Source of the DNA: Streptomyces sp. 1222.5
GTDB taxonomy: Bacteria; Actinomycetota; Actinomycetes; Streptomycetales; Streptomycetaceae
Length of the DNA stretch: 64,000 nucleotides
Assembly: GCF_900105245.1 (NCBI RefSeq)
Contig: NZ_FNSZ01000001.1
Span: 1,054,001 to 1,118,000 of the forward strand
Direction: 5' to 3'
Positions 29,785 through 38,609 of this stretch are shown piece after piece; position 1 is the first letter of the stretch; each line of letters begins with the position of its first letter. The notes under the pieces were generated by a model. It made no database searches, was not told the DNA's origin, and was given only the letters and a program-made list of their open reading frames with translations. Made by a program: the position numbers and the translations under genes.

Positions 29785-32415
29785 TCAGCGCAGGTGCCTC
29801 AGCCTGACGGAGTAGATGCCCCGGCCGTGCGTGGCGGCGTACAGCGTGCCGCCGTCGGGGCTCGTCTTCAGCTGGAGGACGGCGACGGCCGGCAGGTCGC
29901 CGACGCGCTGCCAGGTGGTACGGCCCGGCGCCCGGTACACCACGCCGAGGTCGGTGGCGACGGCGAGGCCGCCGTCCGCCGTGACCAGCGCGGAGTCGGT
30001 GGGCACGTCCGGCAGGTCGGCCGAGATGTCCTTCCAGGTGGTGCCGCCGTTCGTGGACTCGAAGACATGGCCCACGCCGGCGCCGGGACCCTCGGTCCAG
30101 TGCCGGGAGAAGCCGTTGACGGCGAGGAAGACGTGGTCGGCGTTCTTCGGGTCGACGGCGAATCCGCTCAGATAGCGGTTGGGTACGGTGCCGTCGACGG
30201 GCAGGGTGATGTCATGCCAGCCGGTGCCGTCCGCGTTGCCGACGGCGATGCCGCGGGCGAAGCCCTGGTTGTTGCAGGGGCCGCACCATGCGGCGTAGAT
30301 CCTGCCGCCGGAGGCGGCGACGGCGGTGGCGTACCGGCCCGCGCCGAAGTCGTGCGCGCTGGTCCACTCGGAGCCGCTGCGGATCGCGTAGCCGTGGTTC
30401 TGCACCCAGACGTGACGGCCGCCGGCGACCCAGGCGGCGGGATTCTTCAGGTCGGCCGCGAGCGGCGCGATGAAGCGGGCCTCACCGGTGGCGTTGTCGG
30501 GCGGCGCGACACCGTACGAGGTGGCCTTGGCGGGGTCGCTCACCCAGCTGCCGTCGTTCACGGCGCAGTTCTGGGTGACCTGGACGGCGAGGTAGACGTA
30601 CTCCTCGGCGATGTTGCAGCCGTTGCCGGGGTCGGTGAGGGTGTCACCGCCGTCGCCGCCGAAGTTGGAGCCCATCACCTTGTCGTCGCTGCGCAGTACG
30701 GACTGGCCGTTGTCCTGGAGGCCGCCGGTGACGGACAGGCCGCCGTGGTCGGGGTCCTTGCCGATGCCGACCGAGTAGTACTGGAGCGTGTCGATCGTGC
30801 CGTCGTTGAGGGACGTCCAGTCGGTGGCGTGGCCGGAGGCGTCCTGGGAGCCGTCGACCGGGCGCTTGTAGACGCCGCCGTCGTTGCCGACGTACACGTA
30901 CGACTTGCCGTGGTGCCGGCCGATCGCCACCCCGTGCTGGTCGGAGTGGGTGGTCTGGTGGCAGTCGCCGGTCTGCTTTGCCGGGTCGATGCTCCAGCAG
31001 GAGAAGCCGAAGTTCCAGTACGGGCCGACGGTGGACCAGGTGGCGCCGCCGTCCTTGGTCTCGTAGACCTCCTCCAGGCCCGCGTAGACGTGCCGCGGGT
31101 CGCTCGGGTCGACGGTGAGGAACTGGTTGTACCAGGCCTGGACGCCCGGCATGAATCCGGGTGAGGTCAGCGCCGAACCCGAGGCGGCGAGGCCCTTGTA
31201 GTCGGCGATCTTCGTCCAGGGCCCGGTCGGCGAACCGGACTTGGAGACGAAGATGCCCTCCAGGCCGCTGTCCGGGTTGGTGTTGAGCTGCTCCGGCGAC
31301 TGGTCGATCGCGTAGTAGCGGGAGCCGTCGGCGGAGCGGGCGAAGGTGACGCTGCCGACGCCGTCCGCGTCGGCCGGCAGGTCGCCGAGGCCGCTGGTGA
31401 TCCGCGTCCAGGTGTGACCGGACCTGGTGTAGAAGCCGTTGTAGTCGTCGCCGCTGCGCCAGCCGATGGCGAGGACCACCTTGGCGGGGTCCTTGGGGTC
31501 GATGGCGATGTCGTTGGCGATGTTCTTGTACGGGGCGTCCGGGTCGTGGGCCCGCGAACCACCCGGCAGGAACTCGGGGTTGGGCGCGAACTCCAGTTTC
31601 CACGCGCCGCTCAGCTTGCGCGTGGAGTGGCTCCACACGCCCTTGCTGGTGGCCGCCCACACCTTGCCGCCGCCGAAGCGGAGTTCATGGATGGTGGTGC
31701 TGTCCAGCTCGTCGCCGCCGACCCGGCCGCGCGAGGAGAACGTGCCGTGGTGGGGGTGGGTGAGGACGTACACGCCGCTGCCGAGGTAGGCGTCCGCGTT
31801 CGTGGTGGCCTCTCCGGTGCCCAGCCACAGCCGGCCCGATCCGTCCAGTGCGAGGGCGCCGGTGGACTGGGCGGGGAGCCGGTCGCTGATGGGCCGCCAG
31901 TGGCCGCCTCCGCCGCGCGAGCGCCACACGCCGCCGCCGGCGCTGCCGGCGTAGACGTAGCCGTCGTCGTCGGCGGCCATGGCGGCCATCCGGCCGGTGA
32001 CGTCGCCGGACCCGCCGCTGGAGTTGGAGTCGATGTCGCGGTAGCGCCGGTCGTCGGAGTCGTACGGCAGGCCGGTGAGGTGGCGCCAGTCCCCGCCGGT
32101 GCTCCTGAGCCTGGTGAGGTCCCGCCAGGCGGCGCCGTAGGCGCCGGGTGCGACGACCCCGGGTGAAGTACGGGCCTCGGCGTACTGGTCGGCGCCCTCG
32201 GCGATCTCGTTCGCCTCGTCGCCGTCGTCGTCCGCCGCCAGGTGCGGTGCGACGGCGCCGATCGACTGCTCGCGTTCGTGGGCGAGTTGAGCGAGGACGC
32301 GGACTCCGAAGGGGTTCACCCCTCGGCCGGACGCGGCTGACGGGGGGATCACCGCCAGTGCTGCGGACGCGGTGAGCGCACAGACGGTGGACCACCGTCT
32401 TCTGCGGGTTGGCAC
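29785..32415 (-). CDS. Secreted BNR/Asp-box repeat beta-propeller protein
   Basis: About 876 residues. Two nearby GTG starts (32421 and 32415) share one GGGAGG; spacing is 4 or 10 nt, so the exact start is uncertain. A signal peptide (TVCALTASAALAVIPPSAAS) precedes about 100 Asp-rich residues. The rest is a long series of Asp-box propeller blades (YVYAGSAGGGVWRSRGGGGH, YETKDGGATWSTVG, VFESTNGGTTWKDISADLP, TLYAATHGRGIYSVRL). GH74 xyloglucanases and sortilin-like proteins share this architecture; I did not locate catalytic residues, so the enzyme activity is open. Confidence 0.75.
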   Translation of the reverse strand: MPTRRRRWSTVCALTASAALAVIPPSAASGRGVNPFGVRVLAQLAHEREQSIGAVAPHLAADDDGDEANEIAEGADQYAEARTSPGVVAPGAYGAAWRDLTRLRSTGGDWRHLTGLPYDSDDRRYRDIDSNSSGGSGDVTGRMAAMAADDDGYVYAGSAGGGVWRSRGGGGHWRPISDRLPAQSTGALALDGSGRLWLGTGEATTNADAYLGSGVYVLTHPHHGTFSSRGRVGGDELDSTTIHELRFGGGKVWAATSKGVWSHSTRKLSGAWKLEFAPNPEFLPGGSRAHDPDAPYKNIANDIAIDPKDPAKVVLAIGWRSGDDYNGFYTRSGHTWTRITSGLGDLPADADGVGSVTFARSADGSRYYAIDQSPEQLNTNPDSGLEGIFVSKSGSPTGPWTKIADYKGLAASGSALTSPGFMPGVQAWYNQFLTVDPSDPRHVYAGLEEVYETKDGGATWSTVGPYWNFGFSCWSIDPAKQTGDCHQTTHSDQHGVAIGRHHGKSYVYVGNDGGVYKRPVDGSQDASGHATDWTSLNDGTIDTLQYYSVGIGKDPDHGGLSVTGGLQDNGQSVLRSDDKVMGSNFGGDGGDTLTDPGNGCNIAEEYVYLAVQVTQNCAVNDGSWVSDPAKATSYGVAPPDNATGEARFIAPLAADLKNPAAWVAGGRHVWVQNHGYAIRSGSEWTSAHDFGAGRYATAVAASGGRIYAAWCGPCNNQGFARGIAVGNADGTGWHDITLPVDGTVPNRYLSGFAVDPKNADHVFLAVNGFSRHWTEGPGAGVGHVFESTNGGTTWKDISADLPDVPTDSALVTADGGLAVATDLGVVYRAPGRTTWQRVGDLPAVAVLQLKTSPDGGTLYAATHGRGIYSVRLRHLR

Positions 32416-32636
32416 GGACACCAGGCCTCCCGGATCGGGTGTCGACACTGCTGACGCAGGAGACCCGACCACAAGGACCGGTGCACGTCCGACATTTGGC
32501 CGATTCTTGACACGTACCTGCCAGTAACGAGCACTCGACAGACGTGCGGCCGCCCCCTCCCGGACGTTTCCCGGGCGCCCGCCCGCGCACACGCCGGGCC
32601 GGCCGGGCTCTCCGCGAGCGGGCGGCCGAGGGCCGG

Positions 32637-32912
32637 TCAGGAGTCGCGCGACCGGCCCGGCACCGGACGACCGGGGCGACTCAGCAGGCCGCCCACCGCC
32701 TTCAGCAGCCGGTCGGCGGGGTCGCGCGGCCCCGGGTGCGCGAGCACCGTGTTCCACAGACCGCGGACCGGCCCGCGCCACAGGTGCCGGGCCGGCGCCA
32801 CCGGACGCGGACGGGTCGCGAAGCTCTCCCCGACCCGCAGGTCGCGCGATTTCAGCCGGTCCTCAGCAGTAGTGCCGTTCAGGTCGTAAGCGGTGAACCA
32901 GGCCACCGGCAC
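32637..32912 (-). CDS. Small hypothetical protein
   Basis: About 91 residues (VAWFTAYDLNGTTAEDRL ... VRGLWNTVLAHPGPRDPADR ...), with codon bias like real genes. The GTG start is a guess: no Shine-Dalgarno precedes it and the frame is open further upstream. No family was recognised. It could be the surviving end of a larger gene. Confidence 0.35.
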   Translation of the reverse strand: MPVAWFTAYDLNGTTAEDRLKSRDLRVGESFATRPRPVAPARHLWRGPVRGLWNTVLAHPGPRDPADRLLKAVGGLLSRPGRPVPGRSRDS

Positions 32913-33084
32913 CGTGCCGGACCGGGGCCCGGATGCGCCGAGCCGGCCACGGTATTGACATGAACCTGCGTCAACCCTGAGGCTTCGTGCGTGAAGTTGC
33001 TCGAATGACGGCGATTTCAAGCTCTTCCGAGCATCTTCTGTAAGGACAGACAATCCGCAAGGGTGCGAGGGGAGCTGTTCCGCC

Positions 33085-35727
33085 GTGCGAAGACTCCGAC
33101 ATCGTGTGCCGTGGCCGGCCTGGGTGCCGCTGGGGCTGGCGACCGCCCTGGCCGCGACCGTGCTGGCCGGCCCGGTGCCCGCCGAGGCCGCCGCCACCGC
33201 TTCGGGAGCCGTACTGGATCCGGCCCACAGCAGCGTCGAGTGGCGCAGCCCGGTCTACGCCAAGGGCACCGGCGGCGGCACCGATAGCTGCCCCGACGTC
33301 GCCGCCGACCCCGAGAACAAGGTCTGCGACCGCTTCGACCTGACCGTCTCGGTGCCGGACGGCTACTGGGACGACAACCCCGAGGGCGGCGTCCCGCTGT
33401 CGGTCGAGTGGGACAGGCCCTCGGCCGACTTCGACCTCTACGTCTACGACGACCACGGCAAGCAGGTGGCGTCCAGCGCCGGCACCGCCGACCCGGAGGC
33501 CACGGTGATCCCGCGGGCGTCGGGCACGTACCACCTGGTCGTCGTCCCGTACGACGTGCACGACGACTCCTTCACCGGCACCGCCTACCTGCCCGCGACC
33601 ACGGACGCCGGTGACCTGACGTCCTTCTCGGGCCGTGACGGCAGCTACACCATCGGCGCGGGCGACCTCACGGCCCGTGCGGACTTCCTGAAGGGAGGCA
33701 GGCTGCGCCTCCAGGCCGACCCGTCGGGCTCGCTGGGCGATCCGGCCGGGACCGCCATCGTGCGCGAGCGGCCGGAGCCCGAGCGGCGCACCTCGACCTT
33801 CGACGCGGGCGACTACTACGGCATCCGCTCCCCGGACGCCGTCCTGCGGGTGTACAAGAAGCCGCTGCGGTTCGGCCTGTACAAGCCCGACGACCGCACC
33901 CGGATCTGGCAGGAGGACAAGCCGCTGCGCTGGTCGACCGGCGGCATGCGGCAGAGCCTCGCGCGGGGCGCGGACGAGCAGTTCTTCGGGGGCGGGGAGC
34001 AGAACGGCAGCTTCTCGCACCGCGGACGGACGATGTACATGGCGAACAGCTTCGACTGGAACGAGGGCGGCTACAACAACTCCCAGCCCTTCTACCTCTC
34101 CAGCGCGGGCTACGGCGTCTTCCGCAACACCTTCGCGCCGGGCGTGTACACCTTCGGCTCGCCGGTCACCACCGGTCAGCAGGAACGCCGCCTGGACGCC
34201 TACTACTTCCTCGGAAACGCCAAGCAAGTCATCGGGAAGTACACGGCGTTGACGGGCAGGCCCTTCATGCCGCCGGTCTACGGCCTCGAATCCGGCGACT
34301 CCGACTGCTATCTGCACAACGCCAACCGGGGCGAGCGGCACACCCTGGACGCGCTGAAGGTCGCCGACGGCTACACCGAGCACGACATGCCGCTCGGCTG
34401 GATGCTGGTCAACGACGGCTACGGCTGCGGCTACGAGAACCTGGAGCAGGCCGCCAAGGGCCTCGCGGACCACCACGCCCAGCTCGGCCTGTGGACCCAG
34501 GACGGCATCGGCAAGCTCGCCGACCAGGTCAAAGCCGGCCAGCGGGTGGCCAAGCTGGACGTGGCCTGGGTCGGCAACGGCTACAAGTTCGCGCTGGACG
34601 CCTGCGACGCGGCCAAGAAGGGCATCGAGGACAACAGCGACGCTCGCGGCTTCGTGTGGCTGCCGGTGTCCTGGGCGGGCGCCCAGCGCTGCGGGGTGCT
34701 GTGGTCCGGCGACCAGAAGCTGTCCTGGGACTACATCCGCTGGCAGATCCCGACCTACGCCGGAGCGACCATGTCCGGCATCGCCTACAACACCGGTGAC
34801 GTGGGCAGCATCTACCGCCACGACGCCAAGATGTACACCCGTGACCTCCAGTGGAAGGCCTTCCTGCCGGCCGTCATGACCATGGACGGCTGGGCGAGCG
34901 ACATCACCACGGGCAAGCCCGCCGATCAGCAGCCCTGGCTGGACGGGGAGCCGTACACCTCGATCAACCGCAAGTACCTCCAGCTGAAGGAACGGCTGCT
35001 GCCGTACATGTACACCCTGTCTGCCCAGGCGGCGAAAACGGGCGTGGGCGCGGTGCGACCGCTCTGGCTGGAGTACCCGGGCGACCCGGACACCCTGGGC
35101 GGACAGGCGAAGTACGAGTTCCTGTCCGGCCCCGACTTCCTCGTCGCACCCGTCTACCAGGACTCCGGCACCCGCGACGGCATCTACCTGCCGAAGGGCA
35201 CCTGGACCGACTACTGGACCGGCCGCACCTACCGCGGGCCGACCACGCTGAACGGCTACCACGCCCCGCTGGACACGCTCCCGCTCTTCGTCCGCGAGGG
35301 CGCCGTCGTGCCCATGTGGCCGAAGGGGACGACGAGTTGGCAGAGCCGCGACCGGCACGAGCTGGACTGGGACCTGTACCCGGCCGCCCACGGCACGAGC
35401 CGCTACACGCTGTACGAGGACGACGGCGTGACCCGCGACTTCGCCAAGGGCGCCGCCGCCACGCAGCGGGTGTCGGTGCGCGCGGACGCCCGGCGGACGA
35501 CCGTGCGGGTAGGTGCGAGCCGGGGCGACTACGCGGGCAAGGTGGACGAGCGGACGTACCGGTTCACGGTGCACGGCGGCTCCGCACCCGCACGCGTCCT
35601 GCTCGACGGCGGTCAACTCCCGCGCACCGCTTGGTCGTACGACTCCGGCAGCCGCGTCACGACGGTCACGACGCCGAGCCGGCCGCTGGACCGGGACTTC
35701 ACCGTACGGCTGGTCGGCGGGAGGTAA
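33085..35727 (+). CDS. Secreted GH31 glycosidase (alpha-glucosidase/alpha-xylosidase type)
   Basis: 880 residues. A signal peptide (to about residue 36, PVPAEAA) leads into a PPC-like beta-sandwich (about 55-165: SVEWDRPSADFDLYVYDDHG). The GH31 core follows, with the N-domain at about 175-380 and the barrel at about 385-700. The catalytic nucleophile is D492 in AKLDVAWVGNG. The family loop RGFVWLPVSWAGAQRCGVLW and the late LLPYMYTLSAQAAKTG ... RPLWLEYPGD are present. The C-terminal beta domain contains YTLYEDDGVTRDF. The enzyme should release sugars from alpha-linked glucans or xylose-bearing oligosaccharides outside the cell. GAGGGGAG precedes the GTG. The chitinase gene follows in the same direction after 131 bp. 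Confidence 0.88.
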   Translation: MRRLRHRVPWPAWVPLGLATALAATVLAGPVPAEAAATASGAVLDPAHSSVEWRSPVYAKGTGGGTDSCPDVAADPENKVCDRFDLTVSVPDGYWDDNPEGGVPLSVEWDRPSADFDLYVYDDHGKQVASSAGTADPEATVIPRASGTYHLVVVPYDVHDDSFTGTAYLPATTDAGDLTSFSGRDGSYTIGAGDLTARADFLKGGRLRLQADPSGSLGDPAGTAIVRERPEPERRTSTFDAGDYYGIRSPDAVLRVYKKPLRFGLYKPDDRTRIWQEDKPLRWSTGGMRQSLARGADEQFFGGGEQNGSFSHRGRTMYMANSFDWNEGGYNNSQPFYLSSAGYGVFRNTFAPGVYTFGSPVTTGQQERRLDAYYFLGNAKQVIGKYTALTGRPFMPPVYGLESGDSDCYLHNANRGERHTLDALKVADGYTEHDMPLGWMLVNDGYGCGYENLEQAAKGLADHHAQLGLWTQDGIGKLADQVKAGQRVAKLDVAWVGNGYKFALDACDAAKKGIEDNSDARGFVWLPVSWAGAQRCGVLWSGDQKLSWDYIRWQIPTYAGATMSGIAYNTGDVGSIYRHDAKMYTRDLQWKAFLPAVMTMDGWASDITTGKPADQQPWLDGEPYTSINRKYLQLKERLLPYMYTLSAQAAKTGVGAVRPLWLEYPGDPDTLGGQAKYEFLSGPDFLVAPVYQDSGTRDGIYLPKGTWTDYWTGRTYRGPTTLNGYHAPLDTLPLFVREGAVVPMWPKGTTSWQSRDRHELDWDLYPAAHGTSRYTLYEDDGVTRDFAKGAAATQRVSVRADARRTTVRVGASRGDYAGKVDERTYRFTVHGGSAPARVLLDGGQLPRTAWSYDSGSRVTTVTTPSRPLDRDFTVRLVGGR

Positions 35728-35737
35728 AGAGATCGTA

Positions 35738-35771
35738 TGGTCTAGTCCAAAGAGCGAGTTGGTCTAGTCCA
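35738..35771 (+). promoter_or_regulatory. Tandem 12-bp DasR-type (dre) repeats upstream of the chitinase
   Basis: Two identical copies of tggtctagtcca at 35738-35749 and 35760-35771, 22 bp apart (two helical turns). They match the DasR-responsive element core TGGTCTAGACCA at 11 of 12 positions, and the paired-repeat layout of Streptomyces chitinase promoters. DasR is the GntR-type repressor released by glucosamine-6-phosphate, so chitin-inducible control is expected. Confidence 0.85.
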
Positions 35772-35793
35772 ACTCATTGACGTGACCGCAACA

Positions 35794-35852
35794 CCTCCCA
35801 GAGGGTGGGGCTCCCCCGCTCAGGGGCTCTCCCCCACCCCACCCTCTGGAGG
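35794..35852 (+). promoter_or_regulatory. Leader hairpin sequestering the chitinase Shine-Dalgarno
   Basis: Positions 35799-35810 (cagagggtgggg) pair perfectly with 35837-35848, and after one bulged C the CCTCC... stretch from 35794 pairs with GGAGG at 35848-35852, the ribosome site 6 nt before the GTG start. The stem is 16 bp with an internally foldable loop. It may control translation, or be a terminator for the GH31 transcript placed inside the chitinase leader. Confidence 0.6.
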
Positions 35853-35858
35853 CACGCA

Positions 35859-37067
35859 GTGAGACGTCTTCGGGCATGTCTGGGCGCGGCCGCGGCCGTC
35901 ACGCTCGCAGCCGCGGGCACGACCGCCCTGATCGCGAGCAACGCCTCGGGCGCGACGAGCGCGCTCGGCAACCGCTGGTACGCCGCAGCCCCGTACCTGA
36001 TGCCGCTGGACAACGACCCGCCGGACCCGGCCACGATCATGGACGCGACCGGCCTCAAGGCCTTCCAGCTGGCCTTCGTCCTCGCCCCGAACGGCGGGGG
36101 CTGCACGCCCACCTGGGGCGGCACGGCACCGGTCTCCTCGGACACGGCCGTGCAGTCGGTGATCAACACCATCCGGGCCAAGGGCGGCGACGTCTCCGTC
36201 TCCATCGGCGGCTACGGCGGCACCAAGCTCGGCCAGGCCTGCTCCGACGCCGCGTCCACGGCGGCGGCCTACCAGCAGGTCATCACCAAGTACGGCCTGC
36301 ACGCCATCGACTTCGACCTGGAGGAGCCGGAGTACGAGAACACCGCGGCCGTCCGGAACGAGATCGGCGCCGCGAAGATCCTCCAGCAGAACAACCCCGG
36401 ACTGTACGTGTCCGTGACCACGGCCGGCACGGCGGACGGCACCGGCTGGTTCGGCAAGCAGATGCTGCTGGAGGCCAAGTCGCAGGGGTTCACCCCGAAC
36501 AACTTCTCCATCATGCCGTTCGACGGCGGCTTCAACGGGGCGGCGAGCCAGACGAGCGCGCTGACGAACTTCAACGCGATCCTGCGGTCCACCTTCGGCT
36601 GGGACGAGGCCACCGCGTACGCCCACGAGGGCTTCTCCGGCATGAACGGCCGCAGCGACACGGGCGAGTACTTCAGCCAGGCGGACTTCCAGACCGTGCT
36701 CGACTACGCGACGAGCCACCACATGGACCGGTTCACCTTCTGGTCGCTCAACCGCGACCGGCAGTGCAACCCGGCCGACAACGGCGGCCGCACCTCGGGC
36801 ACGTGCTCCAGCGTGACCCAGAACTCCTGGGACTTCGCCAAGTACTCGGTGAAGTTCGCCGGGGTCACCCCGCCCACCGGTACGCCCACTCCCACCCCGA
36901 CCCCGACGCCGACGTCCTGCAAGACGGCCTGGAACGCGTCCGCGGTGTACACGGCCGGCAACGAGGTCTCGTACGCCAAGCACAACTGGAAGGCCAAGTG
37001 GTGGACCCAGAACGAGACGCCCGGCGCCGCCGAATGGGGGCCCTGGCAGGACGAGGGAGCCTGCTGA
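35859..37067 (+). CDS. Secreted GH18 chitinase with C-terminal CBM5/12
   Basis: 402 residues. The GTG start is fixed by GGAGG 6 nt upstream. Signal peptide to about residue 31. The GH18 barrel (about 35-345) has VSVSIGGYGG for the SxGG motif and the catalytic DxDxE at D151, D153, E155 (HAIDFDLEEPEYE), with E155 as the proton donor. A short Thr-Pro linker (about 347-358) leads to a chitin-binding CBM5/12 module (TAWNASAVYTAGNEVSYAKH, then WKAKWWTQNETPG). It hydrolyses chitin outside the cell. DasR-type repeats lie upstream, and an alginate lyase with a related 12-mer follows. Confidence 0.93.
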   Translation: MRRLRACLGAAAAVTLAAAGTTALIASNASGATSALGNRWYAAAPYLMPLDNDPPDPATIMDATGLKAFQLAFVLAPNGGGCTPTWGGTAPVSSDTAVQSVINTIRAKGGDVSVSIGGYGGTKLGQACSDAASTAAAYQQVITKYGLHAIDFDLEEPEYENTAAVRNEIGAAKILQQNNPGLYVSVTTAGTADGTGWFGKQMLLEAKSQGFTPNNFSIMPFDGGFNGAASQTSALTNFNAILRSTFGWDEATAYAHEGFSGMNGRSDTGEYFSQADFQTVLDYATSHHMDRFTFWSLNRDRQCNPADNGGRTSGTCSSVTQNSWDFAKYSVKFAGVTPPTGTPTPTPTPTPTSCKTAWNASAVYTAGNEVSYAKHNWKAKWWTQNETPGAAEWGPWQDEGAC

Positions 37068-37072
37068 ACCTC

Positions 37073-37101
37073 TTGACGTGCCTGGTTCAGACCTTTAACT
37101 T
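37073..37101 (+). promoter_or_regulatory. Alginate lyase promoter with embedded dre-like 12-mer
   Basis: TTGACG (37073-37078), 17-nt spacer and TAACTT (37096-37101) form a good housekeeping promoter, starting only 5 bp after the chitinase stop. The spacer contains tggttcagacct at 37083-37094. This differs at one position from the 12-mer TGGTCCAGACCT known from Streptomyces chitinase promoters, and occupies the expected operator position. Confidence 0.65.
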
Positions 37102-37105
37102 CTCG

Positions 37106-37156
37106 GGTCACCGGTGACCAAGGATGCGTTCACCGTTCATCATGCTGAACGCATCC
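37106..37156 (+). promoter_or_regulatory. Two palindromes in the alginate lyase leader
   Basis: ggtcaccggtgacc (37106-37119) is a perfect 14-bp palindrome at the predicted transcription start. ggatgcgttca (37122-37132) and its exact complement (37146-37156) form an 11-bp stem with a 13-nt loop ending 23 bp before the ATG. They could bind a second, pathway-specific regulator, or form leader hairpins. Confidence 0.5.
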
Positions 37157-37179
37157 CGGTCCGACGAAGGGACCCCCAC

Positions 37180-37956
37180 ATGACCCGACCCCGGCTCCTC
37201 ACGGCGAGCGTCACCACGGCGCTCGCCCTGGCCCTCACCGCGCTCGGCACCGGCGGCGCCGACGCGGCCGATCCGCACGTCGCCCCCGGCGGCAACTTCG
37301 ACCTGTCGGTCTGGCAGCTCCAGGAGCCCGTCGGCTCCCCCGGCAGGCCCACCACCGTCCCGTCGTCCCGGCTCCAGGGCCCGAACGGCTACCAGGACGC
37401 CTACTTCTACACCGACACCCGTGACGGCGCGATGACCTTCTGGGCGCCCGAGAAGGGCGTCACCACCCCGAACTCGAACTACGCCCGCTCCGAGCTGCGC
37501 GAGATGAACCGCGACGGCTCGGCCGCCGACTGGGCGCTCGCCGGCTCCCACCGCATGAGCGCGACGCTGCGGGTGGTGTCCGTGACCAAGAACGTGTGCG
37601 TCGGCCAGATCCATCTGGGCTCGGGCGGCTCCTCCACCAAGCCGCTGCTGGAGCTCTACTACCACGCGAACGGCGACATCGTCCTCGGCACCGAGAACTC
37701 GCCGTCGGGCGGGCAGACCCCGCACACCGTCGGCCATGTGTCCGTCGGCAAGACCTGGAACTACACCATCGCCGTTTCGGGCGGTGACACCGTCGACCTG
37801 ACCGTGAACGGCACGACCACGCACTACGGCATCCCGTCGTCGTTCAAGCCCTACAAGCAGTACTTCAAGGCCGGTTCCTACAACCAGTCCTCCTCGGACA
37901 GCACCACGAAGGGAGCCCGGGTCGCGTTCTACGGGCTGACCGTCTCCCACGGCTGA
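37180..37956 (+). CDS. Secreted polysaccharide lyase family 7 (alginate lyase)
   Basis: 258 residues. The signal peptide ends near GADAAD (about 29). All three PL7 signatures are present: RSELREM at R103, QIH at Q143-H145, and YFKAGSYNQ at Y228-Q236. H145 and Y234 are the expected catalytic base and acid for beta-elimination of alginate. QIH rather than QVH is associated with guluronate-containing bonds, though this is only a tendency. GAAGGGA precedes the ATG. There is no carbohydrate-binding module. The dre-like promoter suggests co-control with the chitinase. Confidence 0.92.
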   Translation: MTRPRLLTASVTTALALALTALGTGGADAADPHVAPGGNFDLSVWQLQEPVGSPGRPTTVPSSRLQGPNGYQDAYFYTDTRDGAMTFWAPEKGVTTPNSNYARSELREMNRDGSAADWALAGSHRMSATLRVVSVTKNVCVGQIHLGSGGSSTKPLLELYYHANGDIVLGTENSPSGGQTPHTVGHVSVGKTWNYTIAVSGGDTVDLTVNGTTTHYGIPSSFKPYKQYFKAGSYNQSSSDSTTKGARVAFYGLTVSHG

Positions 37957-38046
37957 CACGCGGTCCGACCTGCCCGATTGGTGCATTCGGGCGTACGGTC
38001 GTAGCGTCAGTGTGGCGTCCGACACAGCACGACGGCGGGAGCGGAC

Positions 38047-38502
38047 ATGCGCGGATCACTGGTGGGAACGGCGATCACCCTCGCGGCGGGAACGCTGCTC
38101 ACGGCGGCCATGACGACGGCCACGGCGAGTCCGGTGACCACCGCGGGACCGAAGGCCGTATCCCCGGCGCCCGTGCTCGTCGACTGCCAGTGGCGGCGCG
38201 ACTACCGCCCGGTGGACTTCATCCTCGCCTGCGGTGACGGCAACAGCCGGCTGTCCGGCCTCCGGTGGAAGCACTGGAACGCCGAGGGCGCCCTGGCCGT
38301 GGGCGTGAACATGGTCAACGACTGCAAGCCGTACTGCGCGGCGGGCACCTTCCGCTACTACCAGGTGACGGTGCGCCTGGACCGTCCGCAGGCCTGGCAG
38401 AAGGACCCGAACGTCCAGCACTTCACGCGGATGAGCCTCACCTACGCCGACGCCCGGCCGGAAGGTTACAAGCAGGTCATGACCTATCCGCTCTGGGACT
38501 GA
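38047..38502 (+). CDS. Small secreted protein of unknown function
   Basis: 151 residues with a clear signal peptide (MRGSLVGTAITLAAGTLLTA, cleavage near ATASP) and GGGAG before the ATG. The mature part has four cysteines (LVDCQWRRD, FILACGDGN, NDCKPYCAAG) that could make two disulfides, and ends YKQVMTYPLWD. It resembles small extracellular Streptomyces proteins without assigned function. It is 90 bp after the alginate lyase and converges on pyc, with a long hairpin between. Confidence 0.7.
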   Translation: MRGSLVGTAITLAAGTLLTAAMTTATASPVTTAGPKAVSPAPVLVDCQWRRDYRPVDFILACGDGNSRLSGLRWKHWNAEGALAVGVNMVNDCKPYCAAGTFRYYQVTVRLDRPQAWQKDPNVQHFTRMSLTYADARPEGYKQVMTYPLWD

Positions 38503-38534
38503 CACGCCGAAGGGCGCGCAGCCGCCCGCAGCCC

Positions 38535-38582
38535 GACGCCGCTCGCCGTGGCCGGGACGTCCCGGCCACGGCGAGCGGCGTC
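38535..38582. terminator. Perfect 48-bp palindrome, bidirectional terminator
   Basis: Two 24-bp arms (38535-38558 and 38559-38582), perfectly complementary with no spacer. It lies between the convergent secreted-protein gene and pyc. In RNA it would form about a 22-bp stem with a minimal loop. Position favours bidirectional termination. Confidence 0.9.
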
Positions 38583-38609
38583 ACGGGCGGTCTCCGCCCC
38601 GCGCGCGTG

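Noticed and set aside
32971..35616. 881-codon minus-strand frame opposite the GH31 gene
   Set aside because: It is an antisense shadow of the GH31 gene, with no signal peptide or motif.
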